This document shows, in pieces, positions 22,111 through 33,346 of a DNA stretch of 64,000 bases. Made by a program: the position numbers and the translations under genes. The DNA is from Mesostigma viride (lineage: Eukaryota; Streptophyta; Mesostigmatophyceae; Mesostigmatales; Mesostigmataceae). Under the pieces are notes generated by a model. That model made no database searches, was not told where the DNA came from, and worked only from the letters and a program-made list of their open reading frames with translations. The stretch covers positions 3,482,061 through 3,546,060 of the forward strand of contig RPFO01000065.1 of assembly GCA_009746045.1 (NCBI GenBank). Reading direction: 5' to 3'. Within the stretch, counting starts at the first letter, position 1; the number at the start of each line of letters is the position of its first letter.

Positions 22111-22920
22111 GGCCGCGGTGCCGCACCTCGGCGCAGGTTTTTTCAGCTGTGCATGAAGAAAAAAACGTGTCTCAATCCAGGAACCCCCGTCGGTTCATCA
22201 TGTCAGCCTAGAAAACTGGAGCGGTGGAGCCACAGCTAACGGGAAAGCCGCATTCAAATTCGCCTAGCCCACGGGTCACAATTGGCCGACAGGTAGATGC
22301 AGCCAGCCCCGGGCGTGTCGCAGACAGTAATCACTACCGTAGGCCGCGGTGCCGCACCTCGGCGCAGGTTTTTTCAGCTGTGCATGAAGAAAAAAACGTG
22401 TCTCAATCCAGGAACCCCCGTCGGTTCATCATGTCAGCCTAGAAAACTGGAGCGGTGGAGCCACAGCTAACGGGAAAGCCGCATTCAAATTCGCCTAGCC
22501 CACGGGTCACAATTGGCCGACAGGTAGATGCAGCCAGCCCCGGGCGTGTCGCAGACAGTAATCACTACCGTAGGCCGCGGTGCCGCACCTCGGCGCAGGT
22601 TTTTTCAGCTGTGCATGAAGAAAAAAACGTGTCTCAATCCAGGAACCCCCGTCGGTTCATCATGTCAGCCTAGAAAACTGGAGCGGTGGAGCCACAGCGA
22701 ACGGGAAAGCCGCATTCAAATTCGCCTAGCCCACGGGTCACAATTGGCCGACAGGTAGATGCAGCCAGCCCCGGGCGTGTCGCAGACAGTAATCACTACC
22801 GTAGGCCGCGGTGCCGCACCTCGGCGCAGGTTTTTTCAGCTGTGCATGAAGAAAAAAACGTGTCTCAATCCAGGAACCCCCGTCGGTTCATCATGTCAGC
22901 CTAGAAAACTGGAGCGGTGG
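22111..22920 (-). repeat. LINE-B 5' monomer array, 231-bp units
   Basis: Units start at 22111, 22342, 22573 and 22804; the last is cut at about 22920, giving 3.5 copies that are nearly identical (one CTAACG/CGAACG difference). Each contains GCCGCGGTGCCGCACCTCGG and TTTTTTCAGCTGTGCATGAAG. The block lies at the 5' side of the minus-strand element. The short open frames repeated in it are not genes. Confidence 0.9.
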
Positions 22921-23004
22921 ATATATATACGCCCTATATACACGCCCTGATCAAGCATGCTGTTTCCGGCCCCACCGTCTAGGTCATGTATATATATTCA
23001 TTGA

Positions 23005-23498
23005 TCCGGTCGGTTTTCCCCCACGCGAACATCCGGTCCGAGGATGCGGATGGCGCTGCCTTCTATTCCCCCAACCACCGGCCTGACATCGTGGTGCTGG
23101 ACTTTGAGGGGGGTGGCCGGCATCTGCTTATTGACGTTTCGGTGGCGCGGCCCTTGGCTCTTAGCCACGTGGCTGGGGCCTCCCTCACGGCAGGTTACAC
23201 GGCGGACCGGGCGGAGCGGGCCAAGCTCCTGGCCTACGGCGACGTCGGGCACCATCGTGTGGTGCCCTTTGTCCTGGAGGAGTTTGGGGCCATGGGGCCC
23301 CTGACCTCCGCCTTCTTCAAGGAGTGTTGCCGGCTCCGGGAGGACCGGCTGGACCTGGAGGGCCAGCGGGCCCCATGGTCGGCGCGGACCTGGACGTCAT
23401 ATTGGCGTCAGCGCTTGTCGGTGGCGCTGACTCGGGCCATGGCTGACATCATGCTCCGCCGTACGCGGGCTGATTTTGCGGTGCAGCAGGGCTATTAG
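23005..23498 (+). pseudogene. LINE-A ORF2 C-terminal fragment (restriction-like endonuclease)
   Basis: The frame holds HRPDIVVLDF and LLIDVSVARP, the PD-(D/E)XK core of the restriction-like endonuclease, then AERAKLLAYGDVG and the C-terminal tail ending ADFAVQQGY and TAG at 23498. The preceding CCHC motif and reverse transcriptase are missing because of 5' truncation. Confidence 0.85.
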
Positions 23499-23631
23499 GT
23501 TCCTCCCGTTAGGAGTTTCCATTGGTCTTATCGTAGTATAGAGCTTTGACATGGCTCTGTATATAGGTTTATAGCTGGGCGTTTGCTTTGGTTTGAGTGA
23601 TTTCACTCTGCTGTAAGTAATTATATTTTTA
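23005..23631 (+). mobile_element. 5'-truncated LINE-A copy with 15-bp target duplication
   Basis: It starts at TCCGGTCGG inside the endonuclease region and runs through the stop and 3' UTR to TAAGTAATTATATTTTTA. It is flanked by ATATATATTCATTGA at 22990-23004 and 23632-23646. The short length, polarity and duplication are what target-primed reverse transcription predicts. An insertion point in TATATA sequence is shared with other copies in this window. Confidence 0.9.
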
Positions 23632-23646
23632 ATATATATTCATTGA

Positions 23647-23866
23647 CCCCACCGTCTACGGTCATCTAGTCGCTCTACACGTAAGCGCCAGCCATAATTT
23701 CAATGCACAAGGATACACATTTCCATCACCATTCATCTTCATCATCCTGAACGACTCGAACACGCGGACAAGATAACGGCAGGCTCGAGCTACCATGGTC
23801 CGGATTCTCCCGATTTCTGGCCTGCGCTGGTTGTCTCCTTGATATATATATTCATTGAGAATGATA
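23647..23866. other. Intergenic sequence with a dispersed repeat
   Basis: No gene. CCCCACCGTCTACGGTCAT after the LINE-A duplication echoes CCCCACCGTCTAGGTCAT before it (about 22971). About 50 bp (23795-23845) is the reverse complement of sequence at about 45825-45875, so an unclassified repeat is present in both places. Confidence 0.6.
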
Positions 23867-25910
23867 CTAGAACTATACCCCGATGGTAGCTCCGGCCACG
23901 AGGTAGCCATGGCTGTCAGAGCTCATAACTTTCACGTTTGTGCCCCGAATTTAGCCGTGAATATCACAATCGCTTCGTCTTTCTAAGACGCACATGCTGA
24001 TATAATTTTCCGACGCTATTACGCAATATATGGCGAATAAACGCGCCTCGACGCAACGCAGCCTGGCGGCTGCGCTCGGCAATGAAAATACGTCTGCAGC
24101 TCAGGCTGCAGCTCCGCCATCAGGTCCGGCAGGCAGCGGTGACACTAGTCGTGCACTGGTGGCCGTCCAGCAACCTCCCGGGCTTAACGCCTCGCCATCT
24201 GCATCGCCTGACCCCAAGCGCACCCGCTCAGCCGACAAAACAGGAGGGTCTTCACGCCCCTCAGAACCGAGCTTTCGGCCCCGGCCTTTCAAGGTCGAAG
24301 ATTACGACCAGTTGGGCCAACCCGTCTCCGGGACCGATGCTCTGCGATGCATCTTCTTCGGGGACTACGCTTCGCTTTACGACCTGTGCCTCCATCTCCA
24401 CGACAACAATCGCCTCATTCTCCCGGACGGCCGCCTCTGGCGACCCATCACCCTGCTGCCTGGGTGCACCCGCCCCGAACTCCAGCACGCCATCCTCAAC
24501 TCCCTTCTCCAGCGCTCCGACGGCGAGATCTGGGCTCCATCCATCACCGCCCCCACACTTCGTTCCCTCCTCGCGGAAGCCTTTCAGCAGCACGTGACCC
24601 CCCTTGCTGCCGACGTAGCAGCAATCGGCGGCACGCTGGCTACTGAACTTCCTCACATTTCCACCGCCGCCGCCTCCACCTCCAAGTGCTGCCATTTCGG
24701 CATCCACTGCCGACATCACAGCCCAGCTCCTCGACCTCGACCAACGCCTTCAAGCCACCACCACCGCCCTTGAGTGCTTGCATGACACCGCCGGCCTCAC
24801 CGCCCAAGCGGTGAAGGACATCGCAGCCCAGCCGGCGCCTGCTGGCCCGGCCGGCGATGCCCCCGGCCCTCCACCTGGGCGGACTAGCTTGCTTAAGCAG
24901 CACACCACCTCCACCACCTCCACCATCACGGCACAACTCAAGCAACAAGCCCTCGACCTTCGCGAGGCCCGGCCGAGCTCGACAAGCGCAGCCACATGCA
25001 ATGTCATCGTCAAGCACTTCGACCAGCCGGCAGGTGAGACCTCCACGAGCCTCCTTGAGGCATTTAAGCGCGCCATTCTTGCCCCTATGCAACTCACTGG
25101 TGAGCTGGACATGTCGGCTGTCCGCCTTCCCCGCGCACGGGGTAAGGCTGGCCCGGCACCTGTGCTCCTCACCTTTAAGTACATGACGGACAAGCTGGCG
25201 TTCCTTAAATGCCGCAAGAAGCTCTCGGAGACTCGCTTTGATCACGCTGGACGACGACTTGACCTTGGCCCAGCAACAGCGGCGACGCGAGCTAATAATG
25301 GCCGACCTACCTTCAGCTCCGGCAGCGTGCAGGGGGGAAGCCAGTATATACTGGAGGGGGGCGGTCATCCACGTTGACCACAAGCCCTGGCAGGCCCCTC
25401 CTGCCACCCCAGACTAGGGAATATACCAGTAGTGTAGATTAGATAGGCTTAGCCTTTGCAAGTACGTGGCCCACGCGCATGTGCGCCCATAATGGCCCCC
25501 ATGGATGATGCTTTCAGTATTTAGCCGCGCCCAGCCTACAATGGGACCTCCCATGGATAATGCATTAAGAATTTAGCCGGCCATGCGATGCCTATGCAGG
25601 GAGTTACTCTCTGCTGAGATGCCATGTGTACCCCAGCTATAGCCTAGCCACACTCCACCCCATATGTCATGCAGGCCTTCTAGGCCCTCTCCTCAAGCCC
25701 CCCCTGGGTGCCTGTGCTTGTTAAGGAGGCATGAACCATCGGCGGCCGGTGCAGGTGCACCTTGTGCACCCAGAGCAGGTGATAGTTGTACATCCTCCAC
25801 CTGCAGGTTGTAGCCCTGATTGTATTACAAACCCATAGATGCCCCTTTCTCAGGGCTATGTGTTACATAATAATGCTCCCAACGGAGCTATGATTTTAAT
25901 TAATTAATTA
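23867..25910 (+). mobile_element. HAL1-like ORF1-only retroelement, full-length but decayed
   Basis: The element is flanked by ATTGAGAATGATA at 23854-23866 and 25911-25923. It has a 5' leader of about 160 nt, an L1-type ORF1 with frameshifts, a 3' UTR and a 3' end with CTCCCAACGGAG, then a TTAA tail. No reverse transcriptase or endonuclease lies between ORF1 and the 3' UTR. It is inserted into the minus-strand 3' end of a LINE-B copy (25914 onward). Confidence 0.8.
24030..25418 (+). pseudogene. ORF1 protein of the HAL1-like element, frameshifted
   Basis: It starts MANKRASTQRSLAAALGNEN, close to the intact copy at 61890 (MSKRLSTQRSLAAALSNEN). The frame shifts near 24690, and again near 25230, after which DDLTLAQQQRRREL continues in another frame. 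A long Ser/Thr/Ala heptad region, HDTAGLTAQAVKDIAAQPAP and an RRM-like segment (CNVIVKHF...RLPRARGKAG) are all recognisable. It cannot make a full protein. Confidence 0.8.
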
Positions 25911-25913
25911 ATT

Positions 25914-26020
25914 GAGAATGATAGATTACGGAGGTGAGATGGGCATGCAACACAAGGAAAAACCCGATATAACTGGGAGAAAACCCTGAAGAAATTAATA
26001 GTAATCTGCATGACACGGAC
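25914..26020 (-). mobile_element. LINE-B 3'-end fragment
   Basis: GAGAATGATAGATTACGGAGGTGAGATGGGCATGCAACA and following sequence is the reverse complement of the LINE-B 3' UTR at about 60950-61035, to about the GTAATCTG word. It served as target for the HAL1-like insertion just upstream. Confidence 0.8.
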
Positions 26021-26250
26021 ATCCATCGATATATTCTGATCAGACACTCCGCAAAGGTGAAAACCTTTGCGTTCAGTGCCGGGCCGCGGAAAACGCGGAA
26101 AACGCGATCTGCAAATGAATCCGACCGGAATCGAACTGGGGACCTCTCGCACCAATTTTGCTGACTATAGGACGGACGTCTCCGGTTACCATGGCATCGC
26201 CAACTTACACCTACAGTCATCCGCAAAAGTTCTCCTGTCCGGGGAGTGAT
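26021..26250. repeat. Possible tRNA-derived SINE or other short repeat
   Basis: On the minus strand there is a B-box-like AGTTCGATTCCGG (about 26125-26140). The adjoining CCGCAAAGGTGAAAACC...TTTGCGTT(C/T)AGTGCCGG and CGCGGAAAACGCGATC sequence recurs at about 58390-58445 with a different neighbour. A clean tRNA cloverleaf and A box could not be made out, so the SINE call is tentative. Confidence 0.3.
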
Positions 26251-26464
26251 GCAAGCCTTTCGGATTTGGTACTAGATAAATCACTCGAGATCTGTGTGTA
26301 GGAGTACTACACACGTTCGATCGATATATGTTAAAAATATAATTACTTACAGCAGAGTGAAATCACTCAAACCAAAGCAAACGCCCAGCTATAAACCTAT
26401 ATACAGAGCCATGTCAAAGCTCTATACTACGATAAGACCAATGGAAACGCCTAACGGGAGGAAC

Positions 26465-27521
26465 CTAATAGCCCTGCTGCACCGCAAAATCAGCCCGCGT
26501 ACGGCGGAGCATGATGTCCGCCATGGCCCGAGTCAGCGCCATGCACCGACAAGCGCTGACGCCAATATGACGTCCAGGTCCGCGCCGACCATGGGGCCCG
26601 CTGGCCCTCCAGGTCCAGCCGGTCCTCCCGGAGCCGGCAACACTCCTTGAAGAAGGCGGAGGTCAGGGGCCCCATGGCCCCAAACTCCTCCAGGACAAAG
26701 GGCACCACACGATGGTGCCCGACGTCGCCGTAGGCCAGGAGCTTGGCCCGCTCCGCCCGGTCCGCCGTGTAACCTGCCGTGAGGGAGGCCCCAGCCACGT
26801 GGCTAAGAGCCAAGGGCCGCGCCACCGAAACGTCAATAAGCAGATGCCGGCCACCCCCTCAAAGTCCAGCACCACGATGTCAGGCCGGTGGTTGGGGGAA
26901 TAGAAGGCAGCGCCATCCGCATCCTCGGACCGGATGTTCGCGTGGGGGAAAACCGACCGAATCATGGCGAGCACCACCGTCAGGAGGACAGTGTGCAAAT
27001 ACAAATACCAATTCTGATTCTGTTGGCCCCCCATGCAGGCAAGGTAGTGAGTCCCCGTGGGATCCAGCGGCTGCCCACAGCTACCACAAGGCCGCCCGGC
27101 CGGAACAAGAGGCTGCGGGGCAAATAGCTGGTGCCGGAGCGCCACCGAGTAGTGGCTGGGAGCCAAGGCGAATGGGGGGGCCATGGGAAGAGCACGAAGG
27201 TACGCCGAGCCCACACTCCGCAAGGAAAGCGAGAACAGCCACGCACGTCCCTGGGCGTTGAGGTCCGCGAAAAGAGCAATCCAATCAGCCGTGTGCAGAA
27301 TACCCGCGTAGGTTTTCTGGTGTTTATCGATGACGCGAGCAGGGAATGCGGCGGGAGATTGAACGGAGGCGACCGAGGGAGTGCCGCGAGGGAGGTGGCG
27401 CTGTACCGCCTGAGCGGCACGGACGGGAGAACAGGCCTGCTGGATCTCAGCATAGGCCTCCTGGATGGCGGTGACGAAGGGCAAAGGGCTGCTGGGGTCC
27501 AGGAGGTCAGGCGCTGCCGTT
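26465..27521 (-). pseudogene. LINE-A ORF2 C-terminal part, frameshifted
   Basis: Continues the reverse transcriptase reading after the CACTA-type insertion. On the minus strand it has the thumb-side helices, a CCHC knuckle (CGSCGQPLDPTGTHYLAC, C-x2-C-x8-H-x3-C) and HRPDIVVLDF. A missing base in a C5 run (about 26857-26861; six in other copies) shifts the frame, and four extra bases near 26543 shift it again before the end at 26465. Confidence 0.85.
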
Positions 27522-30500
27522 CACTAGGAACTCAATTTCTGAGAAAATTCTCAAAACCCTCAATTTTCTCACCTTTTGTGAGAATTTTTTGAGAAAATTG
27601 AGAAAAATCTCAATTTTTTTCCGCAAACGCTAGGCAAAAAATCTCACCAGGGTGAGATTTTGGTGAGAAAAAGGGCGTTTTGGTGAGATTGGGGTGAGAA
27701 AAAACCCTAAAGTGAGAAAAAAGGTGAGAATGGGTGAGAAAAAGGCAGAAAGATTGAGAAAATTGAGAAGTTTCTCACCAACACGAGAAAAATCACTAAC
27801 ACGAGAAAAATCACAAGTCAACGTGGTGAGAAATTTCTCACCAAGAGTGTAACACGAGAAAAATCATTAGCTTTATTTCATGAAGTCCTTAACGTGAAAA
27901 AAAACTCAACCACTTTGATATGCATTATAGGGTGCACCACAAAGGTGCAATATAGGGTTCATACAATACACAGGCCTTGTTAAACACAGCTTAACAGGCC
28001 ATCATTCCAAACGAGTTGTTTTTTATTAGAAATATACGATTACAATCAAGATTTAGCCCCACGTTGGTTATCTCATCAAAATGTTTACATCATTGTGAAC
28101 AAAGGCGGCAAAAAGCTAGGCCTGTCATATTTTCTGCAGATGCTGCGACTATGACCATCTAATAATAACAGGCCCAATCTATATGCTTCTTCATCACGAT
28201 TCATGCTTCTTTGGACAGAGCCACAGGGCTGCCAGCCGTTCTCTATGGTCCTGCAGGCACACAGAGCACCGCAATTGAAGAGGACACCGGTACAGCAAGG
28301 CAGGGGGCGGACCAGTCAGGCGGCAGATCGTTGTTGCCCAGCAAAACATCCTATGGTGAAGTAGGTTATGCCTCAACCCCGCTAGATTGTCGGCAGTCAC
28401 TCAAGCAGGCATACAGAACGGTATAATATAGCCGGTCCAGTTAGTAGCCTGTGTAGCTGAATGAACAAAAGCGAAAGCATGCCAGTGAGGGCAACTGCAA
28501 ATAAGGAAAACATTACCTTGCAAAAACTGCTACTCTGATTGCTAACAAATAAAGGTATGGTTTGCAAAGGTGCCGCGCATTGGACGTTGACAGCAAATGA
28601 ATCGGAAGAGAAGGATTGAAAGCAATGGTTACCGACAGATTCACAAATACGAATTGAAACAACTAAAAAAGCGATTGCTCACCAAAAACTTTCACCGCGC
28701 TTCTATAGCCTTCGATGCCAACGACGTTCCTCGTCCCGTCTCTGCGATAGGGCCGCATGCTCCTCGGTCGCCGCATTGTCTTTAGACATGCACACGAAGA
28801 AAAAAATCGACGTACAAACCACAATACACAGCATACAAAAGAAACAAGCAGTGATTTGCATGGTGGTCAACACCATAACAAGAAATCGTTCGGAAGACAC
28901 CCTCTCAACGGCAGGTCCCCAACGACCAGTAAATTACAGAAGCATGACGAATACACTGGGCCAGACATTCCACCATATGAGGAAGAACGTGCTCACCTTA
29001 TGAGTTAAGAAAGCATGCAGGTCTGGAAGTTCGGTAGTGTATTTACCGTATCTTTCATCTCTACCGAATATGACTTCAATGCTTCTAAACGATGCCATTC
29101 ATGTCTCGTCCTCAATTTAAATCCTCTGTTCGACCTGAAAACTTCGATGGGTACTGCACGCACATAATCCAGTCAATCTACATGCCTTTTCAGCGCTTCA
29201 TCAATCTAGATATATAAGGTTGCAAGGTTGCATTATTGCTATAGACATCTTGCAGTCCCGTGATCGCGCCGATCGCCGACCTAGCTTCCCTGGCCCTTGC
29301 TTTGAATGTAGGAAGGACTCACACTGGGGAAACGATGCCTTCATCATCTTGTCGAGTCGCACCACATGAATGCAACGGTCACACGGCTCGCAACTCGGAA
29401 GGTCAAGCTTTGCAATGCCGGGCTCCTGAAATGAAGTTACGGTTACGCCGCTCAGTCTCCGGCAGCGATGTGTACAGCGTGTACATTTACCTTAGTATCA
29501 AGTCATAATGGCAAGCCATATGTCCATTCGTTTGAATTTTGCTGACGATGTACGGATTAGAATCACGTACCCAGGATTTTTCTCTGGCAGGGATGTGCAG
29601 AGCGTGTACATTTACCTTAGTATCAAGTCATAATGGCAAGCCATATGTCCATTCGTTTGAATTATGCTGACGATGTACGGATTAGAATCACGATCCCAGG
29701 ATTTTATTATTGTAGATGCCAATGGGTGTGCAGAGTGACATTGCAGTGTGATCTTCGCCCGGTATTGCCGTTGCGGAAAGATTCTGTCGCTTGGCCTGTA
29801 CAGTTCAAAAACTAGCGGTTGCCGCTGGTTTCGGATCGACGCCAGCAACCGACATGCTTTTGCGCCAACGGCCATAAACACATGTAGTAGTGCAGCTAGA
29901 ACTGCTTTTGGGTGTGGTCGACAGGACGTGATTACCCCACATTTCACTTCGCGGTTTGCGCTGGGAGTGTACAGCTAATTGATTCTGAAAGGTAATGGCA
30001 GGAGGATGGGAGGTTCGATGACAGGCTAGCAGTGGTTATGTATGCGGCTCTTAGGTTTGGAAGGGAATTTGTGGATTGGCCCATGGATTGGACTGGAGGA
30101 AGTCACCGGGACGACTTTCCTTTGCAAAGGCAGCGCCTTCGACCAGCTTTAAATTTCAGAGCAGAAAGCTGTCAAGGAGAAAGCTCAGGCAGGCGTATGA
30201 CTAACAAGCTAGTCCTCGTCGCAATGTTAGACTGCTATAGAAACCCGGCGGTTTCCTGCTATGACCTCAGGTGAGCAAGTGAGTGCTTTTATAACATGGC
30301 CATGGATTCTGTATGCCTCATGCGTTGCCAATATTAAAGAACTGCTCCCAGTGGTGTGCGGCGCGATGCAAGGGTTTCAGATGCACATAGCATTCGTTTT
30401 GAACTTGTTGAATTGAATGCTGCAGAAGGAAGTTTCGGAGTTGGAACTTGGAAGTGTGCGATGTGGAGAGACCTGGCCGGATGGCTTCAGATCCAGTCTT

Positions 30501-32187
30501 AACTGCACTTGTGCTTCTGGTTCTTACATCCTTTTACTGTTTGCATTGCGTGCTGCACTTTGTACATTTGTTGGCAGCGTCATGCCGTTAGACCGGCATG
30601 CGGCGGCCTATCCGTCTACGCTAGTAGAGCCTCTGGGTCTCTATGCTGGGTGATTGTTCTGCAGCATGGTGAGCGAACGTATGCCATTCCGTGTTGTCGG
30701 CATTGAGTTGCATGATCCTCTTTGATATCCAGAGCTTACTTGGCATCTTTAAAATGGTTCTCTCCAAATCTCCGCATGCCTGCAAACGAAATCCCTTTAC
30801 TGGTGAGAGCAATCAGGAAGTCTTTTCATTTTGAATTTTTTGTTCTCACTCGCTTGCAACACCATAGCAAGAGGTTTGCTGGATTTTCGTCTCATTCTTC
30901 TCTTTCCAGTGATATGCCTTGCCATTAGGAATACATGGCCTTGTTAGATGACTTTCTTCATCTCGTTGAGCAGTTCTGAGGCTTTGGAGGTTATTTCAAA
31001 CTTGATTGGCCTTGATTACTCAATGATTTGCTATCGACTAAACGCTTGTCGCTGGTGGCTTCTATTTGTGGCAATTTGAGCGTCCTTTGCTTTGTAAAGC
31101 CCGCCATCATTAGAACTTTCTATTTGCAGTTGCACGAACTGGTATGTTGCATCTTCTTGCATAGCAGCTATGCCTTGTAGGCTAGTATGCTCACCTATAC
31201 ATCTATTCAAAATATGGTGTGCGCCACCAGCCTTGCATTCCCTTTCACTTTAGTTTCCCTTTCTATGCCTGCATTGGGAGGCATGCATGACAAGCATTGG
31301 CATGCTTCACGTTTTGGAATGCATTTGAAGGTATAGATGTTTATCTGCAAGGGCCTGTTTTTTTTTCCCCTCTTGCATGCATGGATGTGTGGAATTGTAT
31401 GTTGCTTGGTTTGATTTGCCATACACATTTGCTGCATGGATTGTTAGGTGGTGATGAGCTCAAGATCATTGTAGAACGCTTACATCTATGTCAAGGATCT
31501 GATTTCTTTTCCTCTTGCATATATTGTGTCGGTTTGCTTGATTTCTTGCAGGCACCACGAGAATAAATTGCAAGCGGTCCCACTTTCAAGTTAGCATGTG
31601 ACGCCCTGTCGAGCGGCCCGCTTTGTTAGCTAGCTGCCATATAGTATTTGATGAAAGGCATTGAATGCCGAAGAAAAACAGTGTTGAATAGTTGAATCAA
31701 CGGGTTCCTGAGCTGTTAACAATTAAATTATTCAAACATTTAATGAAAAAATCATGATTGTTCGTGCTGTTTTGAACAGCGGTTGTTACTGGCACTGCAT
31801 GCATGTGTCTGCTGCCAGCATATTGCATTATGGGTGTGTTTTTCAGCGCTGTGTTTTCTCACTTTTCTCACTTTTCTCACGTCCTGATTTTCTCACTTTT
31901 CTCACGTCCTCATTTTCTCACTTTTCTCACGTATCACACCTCCCGTTTTTCTCACTTATCTCACGTCCAGTTTTTTTGAGATTTTTCTCACGTTTTTCCC
32001 CTTTTTTCACCTTTTTGGGGCAATCTCACCCGGGTGAGAAACGTGTTTTCTCACCCATTCTCACCCCATTCTCACCCTTTTTTCTCACCTTTCTCACCCA
32101 TTCTCACCCATTTCTCACCCTTTTTCTCACCTTTCTCACCCTTTTTCTCACCATTTCTCACCCATTCTCAAAGCCGAGTTCCTAGTG
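27522..32187. mobile_element. Second CACTA-type DNA transposon (4,666 bp), inside LINE-A
   Basis: Termini CACTAGGAACTC (27522) and GAGTTCCTAGTG (to 32187) are inverted, flanked by TT (27520-27521 and 32188-32189). The uninterrupted LINE-A copies at about 50310 and 53806 give the empty site and confirm both the boundaries and a 2-bp duplication (3 bp if the shared G is counted). Subterminal zones (27535-27870 and 31850-32175) are packed with GTGAGAAA/TTTCTCAC words, different from the TGTGACA words of the first element. No transposase was recognised; the interior has only short frames. Confidence 0.9.
27871..31849. other. Interior of the second CACTA-type element, no supported gene
   Basis: No frame over about 110 codons and no recognised domain. 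A direct duplication of about 100 bp, offset 124 bp, starts at 29467 and 29591 (GTACATTTACCTTAGTATCA, and TGGCAAGCCATATGTCCATT). An acceptor-like TTTCTTGCAG near 31550 precedes a short reading that ends in TAA; it may be the last exon of captured sequence, but no upstream exons could be linked. Confidence 0.6.
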
Positions 32188-33346
32188 TTGCCAAAAGGGG
32201 CAGGAGCCGGCAGCTTTCCGCCCACGACTGAGCGACGGAGCCCAAAAAGGCTGCTGGGGCCAGCCGGGCGGCACGAGTCAGACCGCAGCCACCCATCCGT
32301 GCAGGCAGGGAGGCAATGCGAATAGCATGTGGCGGGAGGTCGGGGCCCGGGACCAGCTGCGCCAAGGCCGACTGGATGCGTTCGTCGTGGCCCTCGGCGG
32401 CCAGCCGGACCTGAGCCGGAAGAGCGCCCCGGAGCCAGTGAACGACGCGAGGGTGAGCGCAAAACCACAGAAGCAGACCCTTGGTCTGCGAATCATGAAG
32501 GCGCGCAATCAAGGGCAGTACCTCAGTGCGTGCCTCGAGGGCGGCCCGCAGAGCATCGATGACAAACGCGGGGTCGCCAACCGGAACGCCGAGGACATCC
32601 AACCCATGGAGGCGCTCGTCCCGGCCCAAGAGCTGGGGCGGAAAGCCGGAGCAATCACCTTGGGGCGAGTACACCGCGCACTTGGCAAGGGTCAACTGGA
32701 GGTTGATGTCGGCCACCGCGGTCTGCAGTGCCAGCAGAGCCGCGGTGGTGTCCGGCACAGGGCCCAGAAGGTAGATATCATCCAAGTAGGCCTGAATAGC
32801 GACCGCCGGGTGGGCAGCATGGACCGCTTGGAGGCAACCCTGGAGGGGGGCGGCAAAGTACAGGGGTCCCAGGGGGTCCCCTTGCTGGGTGCCCGACCGC
32901 GACAGCAGGCCGCCGCGAGTGCCGTCCTCCATGATGTGAACCAGTTGGCCGGGCTGGCCGTAGCACACGGCTGTCCAAGCGTACAAGTCCTCGAAGGACT
33001 CCATGACGGCCGCAAACATGCTGGCGCGGGACAGACTGTTGAACGCGTTGTGGCAGTCGACCTTGACGACAGCGTGGGTGGGGTGGGCCTCGAGGTAGGC
33101 CTGCACCGAATGGATGAGGATATCCGCCCCGCCTGGAGTCGTCACCCCCAGCTGGGCCGCCACCGAGGTCTCACCCGCTGCGAGGGGCGGGCAGAAAAAG
33201 GCACGGAGCTCGGGCGCCTTTTGGCGGCAGATCACTTTGCCCACGAGCTTGCGGAGCACCTCACCGCAGGCGATCGGGCGCACCTTGCCCTCGGGGGGGG
33301 CAAGACACCCTTGAGCAGAGCGAGGAGGCGAGCGCCCGCTAACCAC
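32188..33346 (-). pseudogene. LINE-A reverse transcriptase domain, interrupted
   Basis: Minus-strand frame with KVRPIACGEVLRKLVGKVI, motif A VVKVDCHNAFNSLSRASM, the GTQQGDPLGPLYF segment and motif C YLDDIYLLG (codons at 32777-32788), so both catalytic Asp sites are intact. Thumb helices follow until the CACTA-type insertion cuts the frame at 32187. The upstream part of ORF2 is one frame off, joined at a C8 run (33293-33300 as G8 on the plus strand). Confidence 0.9.

Larger units (their letters stand above)
19645..22920 (-). mobile_element. LINE-B copy, 5' part only, with its 5' monomer array
   Basis: Reading on the minus strand from 22920: 3.5 tandem 231-bp monomers (22111-22920), two G/C hairpins (22055-22100), a PHD-finger frame, a RING-H2 frame and a C2H2 zinc-finger frame. 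Layout and many residues match LINE-A, but the DNA is clearly diverged and the monomers are unrelated. The copy stops at about 19645, before the reverse transcriptase. That is unusual, because non-LTR elements normally lose their 5' end; a later deletion or recombination is the likely cause. Several frame changes in the middle region suggest decay. Confidence 0.7.

Noticed and set aside
26090-26200. A tRNA gene on the minus strand
   Set aside because: There is a B-box-like word, but no acceptor or anticodon stem pairing and no convincing A box; kept only as a tentative SINE.
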